Made by a program: the position numbers and the translations under genes. The notes beneath the pieces are model-generated. The model had not been told where the DNA came from and searched no databases. It saw only the letters and a list, made by a program, of their open reading frames with translations. From an uncultured Bacteroidota bacterium (GTDB lineage Bacteria > Bacteroidota > Bacteroidia > Chitinophagales > Chitinophagaceae), in NCBI GenBank assembly GCA_903903635.1, contig CAIUZK010000225.1, positions 1 to 64,000 on the forward strand: a DNA stretch of 64,000 nt, in the 5' to 3' direction. Of this stretch, positions 27,418 through 36,966 are shown in pieces (the first letter of the stretch is position 1; each line of letters opens with the position of its first letter).

Positions 27418-30400
27418 ATGAGAAGATTATTACCGCTGGTCCTTTTGATTGCATCCGCAGGCTCATCGTGGGCCCAGTCAGCCGTTGTTTCTATAATAAC
27501 CCCGCCCTGTCATAACGATGGGTTGTTGTCGGTTGGGTTTACGGGGGTTACGCCTCCGCTCACGGTTACCTATACAACCTATGGTACTACGGGTACCAAT
27601 ATTGTGCATACAGGTGTAACCGGACTAAGCGATCTGCTTACCGGCTATTCGGGCGGACCTATATATGTAGATGCTGTGGGCGCAAGTGGCGTTCATGCTA
27701 CACAGTATTATGCTGGCCTGCCTCCTTTTAACTATTATGAAGTACCCGATTCGTTTGCTACTCCCATATGCCCGGCATTGGGCAGGGATTCGATAGCCAT
27801 AACCGGTGGTACTGCACCCTTTACGTTTTACTGGTTCGATATGGCTACCATGGGCGCAGTGGGAACAACCAATCCGCTTCATGCGCCTAACGGATTTTAT
27901 GGTGTTGTGGTAACAGACGGAGCAGGTTGCGTATATGGTAGTACGGTAAAACCGGAGTCACTGTACGTTCATGTTGCTGCTCCTTTTCGTGACAGTTTGA
28001 CTACTACCGTAGCTAGTTGTACCAATGGTACAGCCTCGGCTTTCCCGGTGGGCGGCGGTGTGGCTCCATTCAGTTATTTGTGGAGCAATGGCGCTACTAC
28101 ACCTACCATTACCAGTCTGGTAATGGGTGTTTACTCTGTAAAAATTACTGATGGTAATGGTTGTGTGAGTGATTCAACATCGGCTTATGTCAGTCAGTCT
28201 ATCTCTATATCGGCGCCTGTTACTACTACGCCTGCAACCTGTACCGCCAGCGATGGCGCTGTGATTGCATTCGGGTCGGGCGGAACAAGTCCTTATACCT
28301 ACCTCTGGAATAATGGCGCAACAACTGCATCTCAAACCGGGCTGCATGGCGGCATATATACTGTGAACGTAACAGATGCCAACGGATGTATAGGTTCCGG
28401 ATTTGCTACAGTAGGCACATCAACTCCGATTACAGCTACTTATACAGCCACGCCAAGTTTGTGTACTGTTCCTAACGGCACAGCAACTTTAACCTTATCG
28501 GGTGGAACTACTCCTTATACCATTCAATGGGTTACCTTCCCTGTGCAGACCAGCATTACCGCTACAGGACTTACTTTCGGAACTTATGATTTTAATATTA
28601 CTGATGCTGTAGGATGTGTTCAGTCGGGTACTGCATATATACCACCAATTGATGTGATCAGTGTAAGCTACATGGCCAGCCCTGCATTGTGCACACTTGC
28701 CAATGGCAGCATGACAGCTACCCCTGCAGGCGGTGTAGCGCCTTACCACTATTTGTGGAGCACCGGTGCAACTACTGCAGGCATTACAGCGGTTCCGGCA
28801 GGAACCTACGCATTGACCATTACCGACAATATGGGCTGCACCGTGAGCAAGTCGCTCTACCTGCCTGATTATTCTCCAATAGGAGCAGCGGCATTTACTA
28901 CACCATCTACATGTATATTTACCAACAATGGTAAGGACAGTATAAATGTATGGGGCGGAACCGCTCCTTATACTTATACATGGAGCAACGGAGGCACTAC
29001 GCGCACCATCAGCTCACTGGCGACAGGTCCTTACTGGTATCGTGTTTCGGATGCTGCAGGCTGCTCTACATGGGACCACTATTCTTATGTAGATTATGAC
29101 TCTACCAACAACAGTTGCTATTGCCTGATAACCGGTACTGTTTTTGCAGATACCAATAACAACTGTACCCAGGACTTTGGCGAGCGTGGTATACCTAATG
29201 TGCAGATATACATAAGCGGTCGCGGGTATACTTATACCGATGCAGCAGGCAACTACTCTTACAAGGTACCAGCGGGTTCGTATACTGTATCTGAAACTGT
29301 GCTGGCTTTCTATCCGCTGGCAATCTGCCAGGCCAATAATATACCAGTAACCACAACAGGTGGCGGCTGTGTGCAGACTGTGAATTTTGCCAACAATATG
29401 GATACTATTCATGACATGCACATCAGCACATGGGATTATTATCCGAGCGCGCCGGTTGTTGGACATCCGTATACCCAGGTGACTGTTATGAGTAATGATG
29501 GTACTATGTATGAAGATTCGGTAGTAGCTGGTTATAAAACAGACGGACAGTTGTTATCACCTTCGTTTGTGCCGGCAGGAATTTTCTCAGGCGCACCTTA
29601 CTGGTACAGCATTCCATCGCCATATATGACCATGGTGCCGGGAGCAACGCAGCAAATGCTGATGACCTATGCCGTGCCAACCAATATACCAATCAATACC
29701 AGTGTAGTATTCAAGGATTCGGTAGCCTATGGCGGCAATATGAGCAACTGGCTTACTGATTATTCTCCTTGGAATAATGTAAATTATTTTACTACAATAA
29801 CAAGAGGTTCATTTGATCCGAATTTTAAAGAGGTAAATCCTAAAGGAACAGGTCCGAATGGCGATATCTCGAATACCGACTCCATACTTGAGTACATGGT
29901 ACACTTCCAGAATACCGGCAACTATATGGCTGAGAACATTACAGTACTGGATACACTGGATGATAATGTGAGCTGGACAACCATGCGCCCTGAATATATG
30001 TCGGCTAAATGCGAGGTCACCCTTACCCAGATTGGCACCAAAAAGGTAGCTAAATTTGAGTTCAGGAACATTAATCTGCCTGCCAAAATGAATGATGAAA
30101 TACGCAGTAATGGTATGTTTACCTATACTGTGCATATAAAACCAGGACTGGCTTTAGGTACACACATCAGGAACAATGCCTCTATCTGTTTTGATTTTAA
30201 TGCGCCTGTAAAAACCAATACTACCCTGAACACAATAGGTACTATTGATCCGCATGTGGGAATAAAGGTTCTGGCACAGGCAAACAGCACATTCAATGTT
30301 TATCCTAACCCTGCAAATACCTCGTTCAGCGCTACCATAAACAGCGCGGTAGCCGGTAAGGGCAATATTACAGTATCGGATGTTGCAGGCAGAGTATTGA

Positions 30401-30537
30401 TTGCAAAACCAGTTGCTGTACAGAAAGGAACACAGACCATAGCTGTAGATGTGAACAGCCTTACACCAGGAACTTACTTTGTAACTTATTCGGGTAACGG
30501 TAATGCGGAAACACAGAAACTGGTTATCATGAAGTAG
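27418..30537 (+). CDS. large T9SS-secreted SprB-repeat surface protein, copy 1
   Basis: Order of parts in 1039 residues: signal peptide (1-19, ending SSWAQ); a lead domain (20-195); about five SprB-type Ig-like repeats of roughly 70 residues (197-547) with the pattern PYTYLWNNGATT...G.Y.V.VTDANGC; a SdrD/Cna-B-like domain with SGTVF/DTNNNCTQDFGE..GIPNVQIY (about 560-625); a DUF11-like block containing DPNFKEVNPKG and YMVHFQNTGNYMAENITVLD (about 796-930); and a type A sorting tail (NVYPNPANTSF near 959 to the end). It is exported by T9SS and probably acts as an adhesin; SprB proteins serve gliding in some species. It is followed by a strong terminator and a paralogue. Confidence 0.9.
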   Translation: MRRLLPLVLLIASAGSSWAQSAVVSIITPPCHNDGLLSVGFTGVTPPLTVTYTTYGTTGTNIVHTGVTGLSDLLTGYSGGPIYVDAVGASGVHATQYYAGLPPFNYYEVPDSFATPICPALGRDSIAITGGTAPFTFYWFDMATMGAVGTTNPLHAPNGFYGVVVTDGAGCVYGSTVKPESLYVHVAAPFRDSLTTTVASCTNGTASAFPVGGGVAPFSYLWSNGATTPTITSLVMGVYSVKITDGNGCVSDSTSAYVSQSISISAPVTTTPATCTASDGAVIAFGSGGTSPYTYLWNNGATTASQTGLHGGIYTVNVTDANGCIGSGFATVGTSTPITATYTATPSLCTVPNGTATLTLSGGTTPYTIQWVTFPVQTSITATGLTFGTYDFNITDAVGCVQSGTAYIPPIDVISVSYMASPALCTLANGSMTATPAGGVAPYHYLWSTGATTAGITAVPAGTYALTITDNMGCTVSKSLYLPDYSPIGAAAFTTPSTCIFTNNGKDSINVWGGTAPYTYTWSNGGTTRTISSLATGPYWYRVSDAAGCSTWDHYSYVDYDSTNNSCYCLITGTVFADTNNNCTQDFGERGIPNVQIYISGRGYTYTDAAGNYSYKVPAGSYTVSETVLAFYPLAICQANNIPVTTTGGGCVQTVNFANNMDTIHDMHISTWDYYPSAPVVGHPYTQVTVMSNDGTMYEDSVVAGYKTDGQLLSPSFVPAGIFSGAPYWYSIPSPYMTMVPGATQQMLMTYAVPTNIPINTSVVFKDSVAYGGNMSNWLTDYSPWNNVNYFTTITRGSFDPNFKEVNPKGTGPNGDISNTDSILEYMVHFQNTGNYMAENITVLDTLDDNVSWTTMRPEYMSAKCEVTLTQIGTKKVAKFEFRNINLPAKMNDEIRSNGMFTYTVHIKPGLALGTHIRNNASICFDFNAPVKTNTTLNTIGTIDPHVGIKVLAQANSTFNVYPNPANTSFSATINSAVAGKGNITVSDVAGRVLIAKPVAVQKGTQTIAVDVNSLTPGTYFVTYSGNGNAETQKLVIMK

Positions 30538-30556
30538 TATTCAATAATGAACAGAC

Positions 30557-30598
30557 TGCAAAAAAAATCCCTGAAATTTTTCAGGGATTTTTTTTGCA
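30557..30598 (+). terminator. strong terminator between the SprB-type genes
   Basis: A perfect 19-bp stem, TGC-A8-TCCCTGAA paired with TTCAGGGA-T8-GCA, encloses a 4-nt loop. It ends the first SprB-type gene and makes the second an independent transcription unit. Confidence 0.95.
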
Positions 30599-30745
30599 AT
30601 CAAGCGGAAATGCTGACTGTGATTTTTGTAACTATTGGCTAATAAAACAGGAAAGTAAGGGGAACGATGAAAATGTTTTTTGCTGAGGTATACTAACGAA
30701 TGACTACAATCACTCGTCAATACTGGTAACTAAAAAACTATAGCA

Positions 30746-33700
30746 ATGAAAAAGATCATCCCAATCATCCTTTGTCTGCTGTATGCCTATACTGGTATAG
30801 CACAGACAGCAACCTTTACTTTGACGACAGCGCCCTGCAATAATGATGGGGTGCTTACTTCTAATTTTACCGGGCTAACCCCGCCATTAACCGTAACATG
30901 GAGAACCTATGGCTCCACGGGCACGAACATAATCCATACAGGTGTAAGCTCATTAACCGATGCGCTCACCAGCTATTCGGGCGGGCAGATACAGATAACG
31001 GCTACTGATGGTACCAGTACAGCTTATGGTTACTATATAGGGGCTCCGCCATTCCATTATAGTACTTCCTCTACCGGTGCGGCCTGCCCTGCACTGGGAA
31101 CCGAGACAGCCACCATTACCGGTGGTACAGCACCCTTTACCTACCAATGGTATGATATGGGCACTCTGGCATCTGTGGGTACAGGTAATCCTATTAGCCT
31201 TGCTGCCGGTAATTATGGCCTTACAGTAACCGATGGAGCGGGCTGTGTATATGGCACAATGGTAAGCGTGGATTCAGTTATGCCTGTATGGTCGATACCA
31301 CCATTTTCAGTTACAGTAACAACTACGGTTGCCAATTGTACCAACGGTACAGCAACTGTAGGTACCATAACCGGCGGCACTGCACCCTATAGCTACTCAT
31401 GGTCGAACGGCGCCACTACAAGCGGTATATCGGGCCTGGTTATGGGTTCATACAATGTTACTGTTACCGATGCCTCAGGCTGCAGCAATACCGGTTATGC
31501 TTATGTAAGCCAGGCAATAACAATTAATGCGCCGGTTACTTCAACACCTGCTACATGTCTTGCCAGCGATGGCGCTGTAATAGCATTTGGTTCGGGCGGA
31601 TTGCCTCCATATACTTACTTATGGAGCAATGGCGCAACCACACAATCGCAGACCGGGTTGGTTGCCGGTAGTTATGATGTAACTGCTACTGATGCAAACG
31701 GATGTATAGGCACCGGATATGGTTATGTATCAGCATCTACACCTATTACCGTTACCTATACAGCTACAACAAGTTTGTGCACCAGTGCAACAGGTACTGC
31801 ACATCTGGTGCCTGTGGGTGGTACTGCGCCTTATACCATCAACTGGTATACAACTCCGCCGCAAACAGGAGCCACAGCTACTGCGCTTTCCGGAGGGTCT
31901 TATTACTTTCATGTAACCGATGCATTGGGTTGTCTCAGGGATGGTTCCGCAGTAGTTCCTTCGATAGAAACAATTACGGCTACCTACACCAGTACCAGTG
32001 CATTATGCACACTTGCCAATGGCGGATTGCATGCCTATCCTGCAGGTGGTACAACTCCCTATAATTATTTATGGAGCACAGGGGCTACTACTGCCAGTAT
32101 ATCCAGTGTGCATGCAGGCTGGTATAATGTTACCATAACCGATGCTATGGGTTGCAGTGTTCATAAATCCTGGTCAGTTCCCGATTATTCACCGGTTACA
32201 CTGGGTTTATCCGGTACTCCTGCATCCTGTATTTTCACTAACGACGGAAGCCTGTCGGCTATTGCTTCGGGAGGTACCGCGCCCTACACTTATAGCTGGA
32301 ATACCGGCGCTACCACCAGCGCTATTTCTTCTTTGCTTACAGGTTATTATGGCGTATATGTAACTGATGCTTCAGGATGTACTGCTTATGACAATACTAC
32401 ACTTGGGTACAATCCATTGGGCACTAGTTGCTACTGCATCATTTCAGGTACCGTTTATAATGATACCAACAATAACTGTACGCAGGATGCAGGTGAAAAT
32501 GGCATACCTAACATACAGATCTATTGCAGCGGCGTAGGATACACCTATACAGATATTAGCGGCCATTATTCTTTCAAAGTGCCAACTGGTTCCTATACTA
32601 TTACCGAATCAGTTATGACTTTCCACCCGCTATCTCCATGCCAGCTTAATAATATCCCGGTATCGGTAACCGCGTTTTCAGGCTGTACGCATACCGTTGA
32701 TTTTGCCAATAATACATCGGTTATACATGATATGCATATAAGCACATGGGATTACAGTTATGCAATTCCGGGCCATACCTACACACAATCGCTGCTCATT
32801 ACCAATGACGGAACAGTAACGGAAGGCGCTGTACTGGCAGGTTATAAACCTGATGGCCAGTTTTTTGCTCCATCCTTCGTTCCTTCAGGCGAATTTGCGG
32901 GCAGTCCATACTGGTATCAGTCTACAGGTACATTCCCAACTCTTGCTCCTGGCATCAGTGAGTCGTTCCTCATCAATTATACTGTACCTACAAGTATTCC
33001 GCTGGGTACATCTGTTCTGTTCAAAGATTCAGTGGCAAAATCAGCGCCTATTACCAACTGGCTTACTGATTATACACCATGGAATAATGTAGACTACTTC
33101 AATACGATTACGGTTTCCTCTTTTGACCCTAATTTTAAAGAAGTATCGCCTAAGGGTGTGGGTCCAACCGGTCTGATTACCCGTAATGATTCCATACTGG
33201 AGTACATGGTACACTTCCAGAATACAGGTACTGCGCCTGCTGAAAATGTAGTAGTGGTAGATACACTGGATAATAACCTAGACTGGACATCACTTCGCCC
33301 GGTTTATCAGTCTGCTAAATGTGTAGTTACACTGGAGCAGCGTGGAACCTACAAGATTGCGAAGTTTACTTTCAACCACATCAACCTGCCTCCGCAGTCG
33401 AGTGAGCCGGTTACCAGCAACGGTATGTTTACCTATACCATTAAGACCGTGCATGGCTTACCATTAGGTACTACGTTTAAAAACAGCGCATCTATCTACT
33501 TTGATTACAATGCTCCTGTTAAGACCAATTCAACACTCAATACACTGGGTTCTACGGCATCTGTACCCGGATCACCGGTTCCTTACCAGGATATGAGTTC
33601 GTTTACTGTATATCCTAATCCTGCAGCTAATACGTTCAGCACGTTGATCAACAGCGATGAAGAGGTAAGTGCAGAGCTCAGAGTGTCAGATGTTACCGGA

Positions 33701-33847
33701 AAGCTATTGATCAGCAAAACAATAGCGATACAGAAAGGAACACAGTCGATAGTAACAGATGTTGCCGCCTTTACGCCAGGTATGTATTTTGTAAGCCTGT
33801 CGAAGAATGGCCAGACAGAAACACAGAAACTGGTTATTATGAAGTAG
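30746..33847 (+). CDS. large T9SS-secreted SprB-repeat surface protein, copy 2
   Basis: A full-length paralogue of the preceding gene with identical domain order: signal peptide (ending YTGIAQ), lead domain, about five SprB-type repeats (SWSNGATTSGISGLVMGSYNV and relatives), SGTVYNDTNNNCTQDAGE near 560, FDPNFKEVSPKG near 791, HFQNTGTAPAENVVVVD, and a sorting tail from TVYPNPAANTF near 953 to QTETQKLVIMK. The tail and DUF11-like block are the most alike between copies, the lead domain and individual repeats less so. It has its own leader with GTAACTAAAAAA. Probable role as in copy 1. Confidence 0.9.
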   Translation: MKKIIPIILCLLYAYTGIAQTATFTLTTAPCNNDGVLTSNFTGLTPPLTVTWRTYGSTGTNIIHTGVSSLTDALTSYSGGQIQITATDGTSTAYGYYIGAPPFHYSTSSTGAACPALGTETATITGGTAPFTYQWYDMGTLASVGTGNPISLAAGNYGLTVTDGAGCVYGTMVSVDSVMPVWSIPPFSVTVTTTVANCTNGTATVGTITGGTAPYSYSWSNGATTSGISGLVMGSYNVTVTDASGCSNTGYAYVSQAITINAPVTSTPATCLASDGAVIAFGSGGLPPYTYLWSNGATTQSQTGLVAGSYDVTATDANGCIGTGYGYVSASTPITVTYTATTSLCTSATGTAHLVPVGGTAPYTINWYTTPPQTGATATALSGGSYYFHVTDALGCLRDGSAVVPSIETITATYTSTSALCTLANGGLHAYPAGGTTPYNYLWSTGATTASISSVHAGWYNVTITDAMGCSVHKSWSVPDYSPVTLGLSGTPASCIFTNDGSLSAIASGGTAPYTYSWNTGATTSAISSLLTGYYGVYVTDASGCTAYDNTTLGYNPLGTSCYCIISGTVYNDTNNNCTQDAGENGIPNIQIYCSGVGYTYTDISGHYSFKVPTGSYTITESVMTFHPLSPCQLNNIPVSVTAFSGCTHTVDFANNTSVIHDMHISTWDYSYAIPGHTYTQSLLITNDGTVTEGAVLAGYKPDGQFFAPSFVPSGEFAGSPYWYQSTGTFPTLAPGISESFLINYTVPTSIPLGTSVLFKDSVAKSAPITNWLTDYTPWNNVDYFNTITVSSFDPNFKEVSPKGVGPTGLITRNDSILEYMVHFQNTGTAPAENVVVVDTLDNNLDWTSLRPVYQSAKCVVTLEQRGTYKIAKFTFNHINLPPQSSEPVTSNGMFTYTIKTVHGLPLGTTFKNSASIYFDYNAPVKTNSTLNTLGSTASVPGSPVPYQDMSSFTVYPNPAANTFSTLINSDEEVSAELRVSDVTGKLLISKTIAIQKGTQSIVTDVAAFTPGMYFVSLSKNGQTETQKLVIMK

Positions 33848-34073
33848 AAAAAATGAAAGAATATTTTTAAGTACCATGCAGGGGTTCAGGAAACTGGGCC
33901 CCTGCTGCATTTTGTGGGATAGGGAATATAATAAGGTCCCGCTATCAAAATGCTATTTGGCTATAATTAAGAACCCGGCAACCTGATTCGGAGGCTGCCA
34001 GAGATGTGTTCTGAATGCAGGACAATTAGTAGTTTGCAAAATGATAAAATTTTTTCTGTTTGCACGAATTGTT

Positions 34074-34140
34074 GCACCCCTCCGGGGTGCGTGCGGTGGT
34101 GGTTTGATGGTACTACAAACATTTTACCCCTCCGGGGTAA
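34074..34140. repeat. two copies of a 7-bp-stem hairpin, core CCCCTCCGGGG
   Basis: GCACCCC-TCC-GGGGTGC (34074-34090) and TTACCCC-TCC-GGGGTAA (34124-34140) share the core ACCCCTCCGGGGT while their outer bases change in a compensating way. They lie in the 547-bp gap between the second SprB-type gene and the methyltransferase gene; nothing else is seen in that gap apart from the microsatellite. Confidence 0.7.
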
Positions 34141-34276
34141 TGACTGCACAAATAGTAATCTCATCTTTTTCAAAGAGCTTGTGCACAGCAAATTGTTTAC
34201 TCACCAGGACTTTCCATTTTTGCTTTTTATCAAAATTGATGGTGGATAGTTGTAAAAGCGGATTCCACTCAACATT

Positions 34277-34382
34277 CCAACCAATCAATCAACCAACCAA
34301 TCAACCAACCAACCAACCAACCAACTTATCAACCAATCAACTATTCAACTTATCAACCAATCAACATATCAACCAATCAGCC
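34277..34382. repeat. CAAC/CAAT microsatellite
   Basis: About 26 tetranucleotide-like units (ACCAATCAACCAACCAATC and variants, later TTATCAACCAATCAAC) run directly into the -7 box of the rlmI-like gene. A shorter relative occurs at 46590-46620. Copy-number variation would move upstream promoter or protein-binding elements relative to that box. Confidence 0.85.
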
Positions 34383-34390
34383 TACCTTTG
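34383..34390 (+). promoter_or_regulatory. -7 box (TACCTTTG), four bases before the start codon
   Basis: TACCTTTG matches TAnnTTTG exactly and is followed by CGGC-ATG. Transcription would begin at or near the A of the start codon, so the message would be leaderless or nearly so. It fixes the start at 34395. Confidence 0.6.
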
Positions 34391-34394
34391 CGGC

Positions 34395-35567
34395 ATGGCA
34401 AAATTCTTTTTACGGAAAAAAATAGGCGACCGGGTAGTAAGTGGGCATCCATGGGTATTCGGTAATGAATTGGGAGATAGCGAAGGCACGGCAGAACCGG
34501 GTGATATTGTGGAATTGTATTCTTCCAACGGCTCATTTATCGGCAAGGGTTATTTCAACCCCGCTTCTCAGATCCGTATTAGGCTGCTAACCCGCGATAA
34601 ACGGGAGACGATTGACGATAATTTCTTTTATAACAGAATAAAGGCCGCCTGGGAATACCGCAAACTGCTGGGTTATGTAGAAAACTGCAGACTGGTTTTT
34701 GGCGAGGCCGACCAGTTGCCGGCACTGATCATCGATAAGTTCAACGACTACCTGGTCATCCAGACCCTTGCCCTGGGAATTGAAAAATGGAAGGGCGCCA
34801 TTGTGGCCGCATTGCAGAAAATATTCAGCCCGAAGGGTATATACGAGCGCAACGATGTGCCGGTGCGCAACCTGGAAGGTATGGAGCAGTTAAAGGGTTT
34901 CCTGAGTGAGCCATTTGATACCAACATCATCATCAACGAAAACGGACTGAAGTTTCATGTGGATATAGAAAACGGCCAGAAAACCGGTTACTTTCTCGAT
35001 CAGCAGGATAACCGCAGGGCCATAGCCCATGTGGTAAAAGGGGCCGATGTGCTGGAAGCATTCTGTTATACAGGTACCTTCAGCATGCATGCGGCCAAAT
35101 ATGGCGCTAAGAGTGTGCTGGGGCTCGATATATCTGAAAACGCTATCAGCACTGCACGCAGGAATGCCACGCTCAATGGCTATGAAGACATCTGTAAGTT
35201 TGAAGCGGTGAATGCCTTTGATGTGCTTAAATTATGGGTAAAGGAGGGTAAGCGGTATGATGCAGTGATACTTGATCCGCCGGCATTTACCAAGAGCCGG
35301 GAAAATATAGATAAGGCAGTGACGGGCTACAAGGAAATAAACCTGCGTGCCATGAAACTGATCAGGCCCGGCGGGTTCCTGATTACCGCATCCTGCACCA
35401 ACCTGGTTACTCCCGAAATGTTCCTGAACACCATAGGCGAGGCTGCCAAAGATGCCAAACGCATCATCCGCCAGGTGGAATGGCGCACCCAGGCTTCCGA
35501 CCATCCAATATTATTCAACGTGCCATCAACCCAGTATCTTAAATTCCTGATTGCAGAAGTGCAGTAA
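34395..35567 (+). CDS. rlmI: class I rRNA methyltransferase, RlmI/RlmK family
   Basis: An N-terminal PUA-like domain (MAKFFLRKKIGDRVVSGHPW) and a middle EEHEE-type domain (YERNDVPVRNLEGM) precede a SAM-binding Rossmann fold (VLEAFCYTGTFSMHAAK, VLGLDIS) with the catalytic-loop motif VILDPPAFTKS and a late SCTNLV. RlmI makes m5C1962 in 23S rRNA in E. coli; the exact base here is an inference. The length of 390 residues is normal. A longer open frame upstream is only translated microsatellite. The gene ends 27 bp before the convergent kdsA. Confidence 0.85.
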   Translation: MAKFFLRKKIGDRVVSGHPWVFGNELGDSEGTAEPGDIVELYSSNGSFIGKGYFNPASQIRIRLLTRDKRETIDDNFFYNRIKAAWEYRKLLGYVENCRLVFGEADQLPALIIDKFNDYLVIQTLALGIEKWKGAIVAALQKIFSPKGIYERNDVPVRNLEGMEQLKGFLSEPFDTNIIINENGLKFHVDIENGQKTGYFLDQQDNRRAIAHVVKGADVLEAFCYTGTFSMHAAKYGAKSVLGLDISENAISTARRNATLNGYEDICKFEAVNAFDVLKLWVKEGKRYDAVILDPPAFTKSRENIDKAVTGYKEINLRAMKLIRPGGFLITASCTNLVTPEMFLNTIGEAAKDAKRIIRQVEWRTQASDHPILFNVPSTQYLKFLIAEVQ

Positions 35568-35594
35568 GGGGAGTTGGCTGCAGTTTGCCTTTTC

Positions 35595-36422
35595 TTATAG
35601 GCTATTTACTGCTGCTCTCAGTCTCACCAGTTTTTGCAGCAGTGGTTCCAGCAGGTCCAGGTGGAGCATGTTGGCGCCATCTGATTTTGCCGTAAATGGA
35701 TCGGGATGTGTTTCTATAAACAGGCCATCGGCACCAACGGCTATGCCTGCCCGCGCTATGGTGGCTATCAGTTCCGGATTGCCTCCTGTTACGCCGCCCG
35801 GTTGGTTGGGTTGTTGCAGCGAGTGGGTACAATCGAGCGCCACAGGCACTTTGAGCGATTGCATTATGGGTATGCCCCTGTAGTCTACTACAAGATCCTG
35901 GTAACCAAACATGGTTCCCCGGTCGGTAAGTATGATCTTGTGGTTGCCGCTTTGCTGCAACTTATCTACTACAAACGCCATAGCCCCGGGCGACAAAAAC
36001 TGCCCTTTTTTTACATTCACTATTTTGCCTGTTTGTGCGGCAGCTACGAGTATATCTGTCTGCCTGCACAGGAAAGCGGGTATCTGCAGCACATCTACAT
36101 AGGCGGCAGCCATCTCCGCTTCACCGGCGGCATGTATATCCGTCACCACCGGCAGGCCAAACGAGTCTTTTACCTTCTTCAATATTTTTAGCCCCTCCTC
36201 ATCGCCAATGCCCGAAAAACTATCCATCCTGCTGCGGTTGGCCTTGCGGTAAGATGCTTTAAAGATGAGGGGCACACTGAGACGGCTGCACATGGCCACC
36301 AGCCGCTCGGCTGTATGCATCATGATCTCCTCACTTTCAATTACGCAAGGGCCTGCCATCAGGAAGAAATTGCTGGCTGCATTTGCCCCCGGGCTGAAAA
36401 GGTCGTTTAGGTAAGGATACAT
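35595..36422 (-). CDS. kdsA: 3-deoxy-8-phosphooctulonate synthase
   Basis: KdsA condenses phosphoenolpyruvate with arabinose 5-phosphate to Kdo-8-phosphate for LPS core. Characteristic motifs are MAGPCVIESE, FKASYRKANRSR, DIHAAGEAE (metal/substrate region), LQIPAFLCRQTD, VNVKKGQFLSP, DRGTMFGY and HSLQQPNQ. No metal-type Cys is seen in the AGPCVIE position other than the conserved one, so I do not call the metal class. The length of 275 residues is typical. Its promoter region is duplicated 3.7 kb away (36431-36472 and 40115-40156). Confidence 0.95.
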   Translation of the reverse strand: MYPYLNDLFSPGANAASNFFLMAGPCVIESEEIMMHTAERLVAMCSRLSVPLIFKASYRKANRSRMDSFSGIGDEEGLKILKKVKDSFGLPVVTDIHAAGEAEMAAAYVDVLQIPAFLCRQTDILVAAAQTGKIVNVKKGQFLSPGAMAFVVDKLQQSGNHKIILTDRGTMFGYQDLVVDYRGIPIMQSLKVPVALDCTHSLQQPNQPGGVTGGNPELIATIARAGIAVGADGLFIETHPDPFTAKSDGANMLHLDLLEPLLQKLVRLRAAVNSL

Positions 36423-36430
36423 AACCGGTT

Positions 36431-36472
36431 AAGTTTATTTTAATTCAAAACTAACTTTTTTGGGATTAGGAA
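36431..36472. repeat. 42-bp direct repeat carrying the kdsA promoter, copy 1
   Basis: Identical over 42 bp to 40115-40156. On the minus strand it holds TAGTTTTG (36446-36453), an exact TAnnTTTG box 23 nt before the kdsA ATG. Similarity continues for a few bases rightwards (GG.GA). Confidence 0.9.
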
Positions 36473-36544
36473 CGGTGAAATAATTGCCAGCAGATGCCGA
36501 AGTTATAATCCTGATTTAGGAAAAATTAAGTCAGTGTCGCAGTT

Positions 36545-36863
36545 GAAGTCACAGCCGGGTAGTCTCTCGATGCGTGGCTTCTGTGCGCAAGCGAGGACTC
36601 GGGGGTAACTCGCGAAGGGTATTGCTCACATCATATTGAAGTCGCGGCCGAGTCTCTCGATGTGTGGCTTCTGTGCGCTAGCGAGGACTCGGGCGCAACT
36701 CACGAAGGGTATTGCTCACATCATATTGAAGTCGCGGCCGAGACTCTCGATGCGTGGCTTCTGTGCGTTAGCGAGGACTCGGGCGCAACTCGCGAAGGGT
36801 ATTGCTCACATCATATTGTAGTCGCGGCCGAGACACTCGATGCGTGGCTTCTGTGCGTTAGCG
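36545..36863. repeat. 90-bp repeat array 1 (3 full units plus a partial)
   Basis: Units start at 36545 (93 bp, diverged), 36638, 36728 (90 bp each) and 36818 (46 bp, truncated). A unit starts GAAGTCGCGGCCGAGTC and ends GGGTATTGCTCACATCATATT. Inside each, TCGCG...CGAGTC...CTCG can pair with CGAG...GACTCG...CGCGA, giving a long imperfect hairpin. The last unit stops after GCGTTAGCG, where sequence leading to the group II intron end begins. Confidence 0.95.
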
Positions 36864-36887
36864 GAGAGTCACCGTGTACCAAAAACT

Positions 36888-36966
36888 AACCGCCGTATAC
36901 CGAACGGCACGTACGGTGGTGTGAGAGGACGGTGAGGGAAATAATCCCTCACCTCCTACTCGATTT
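36888..36966 (+). mobile_element. orphan 3' end of a group II intron (domains V and VI)
   Basis: Domain V-like: 36888-36920, with CCGCCGTA (36890-36897) pairing with TACGGTGG (36912-36919), a two-base bulge (CG) and a short upper stem with a GAAC loop. GTGAGAGGACG follows, then a domain VI-like stem GTGAGGG/CCCTCAC (36932-36938, 36946-36952) and the typical end CTCCTACTCGATT. Domains I-IV and the reverse transcriptase gene are absent; 90-bp repeats lie upstream instead. It is therefore a remnant unable to move by itself. Confidence 0.75.

Noticed and set aside
34041-34394. N-terminal extension of the RlmI-like protein (NQPTNQPTN)
   Set aside because: It is translated microsatellite; a perfect -7 box lies just before the real ATG at 34395 and the PUA domain begins there.
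36636-36889. Open frames of 60-75 codons in the 90-bp arrays as small proteins
   Set aside because: A 90-bp period keeps any frame open by chance; frames are open in more than one phase and have no start context or domain.
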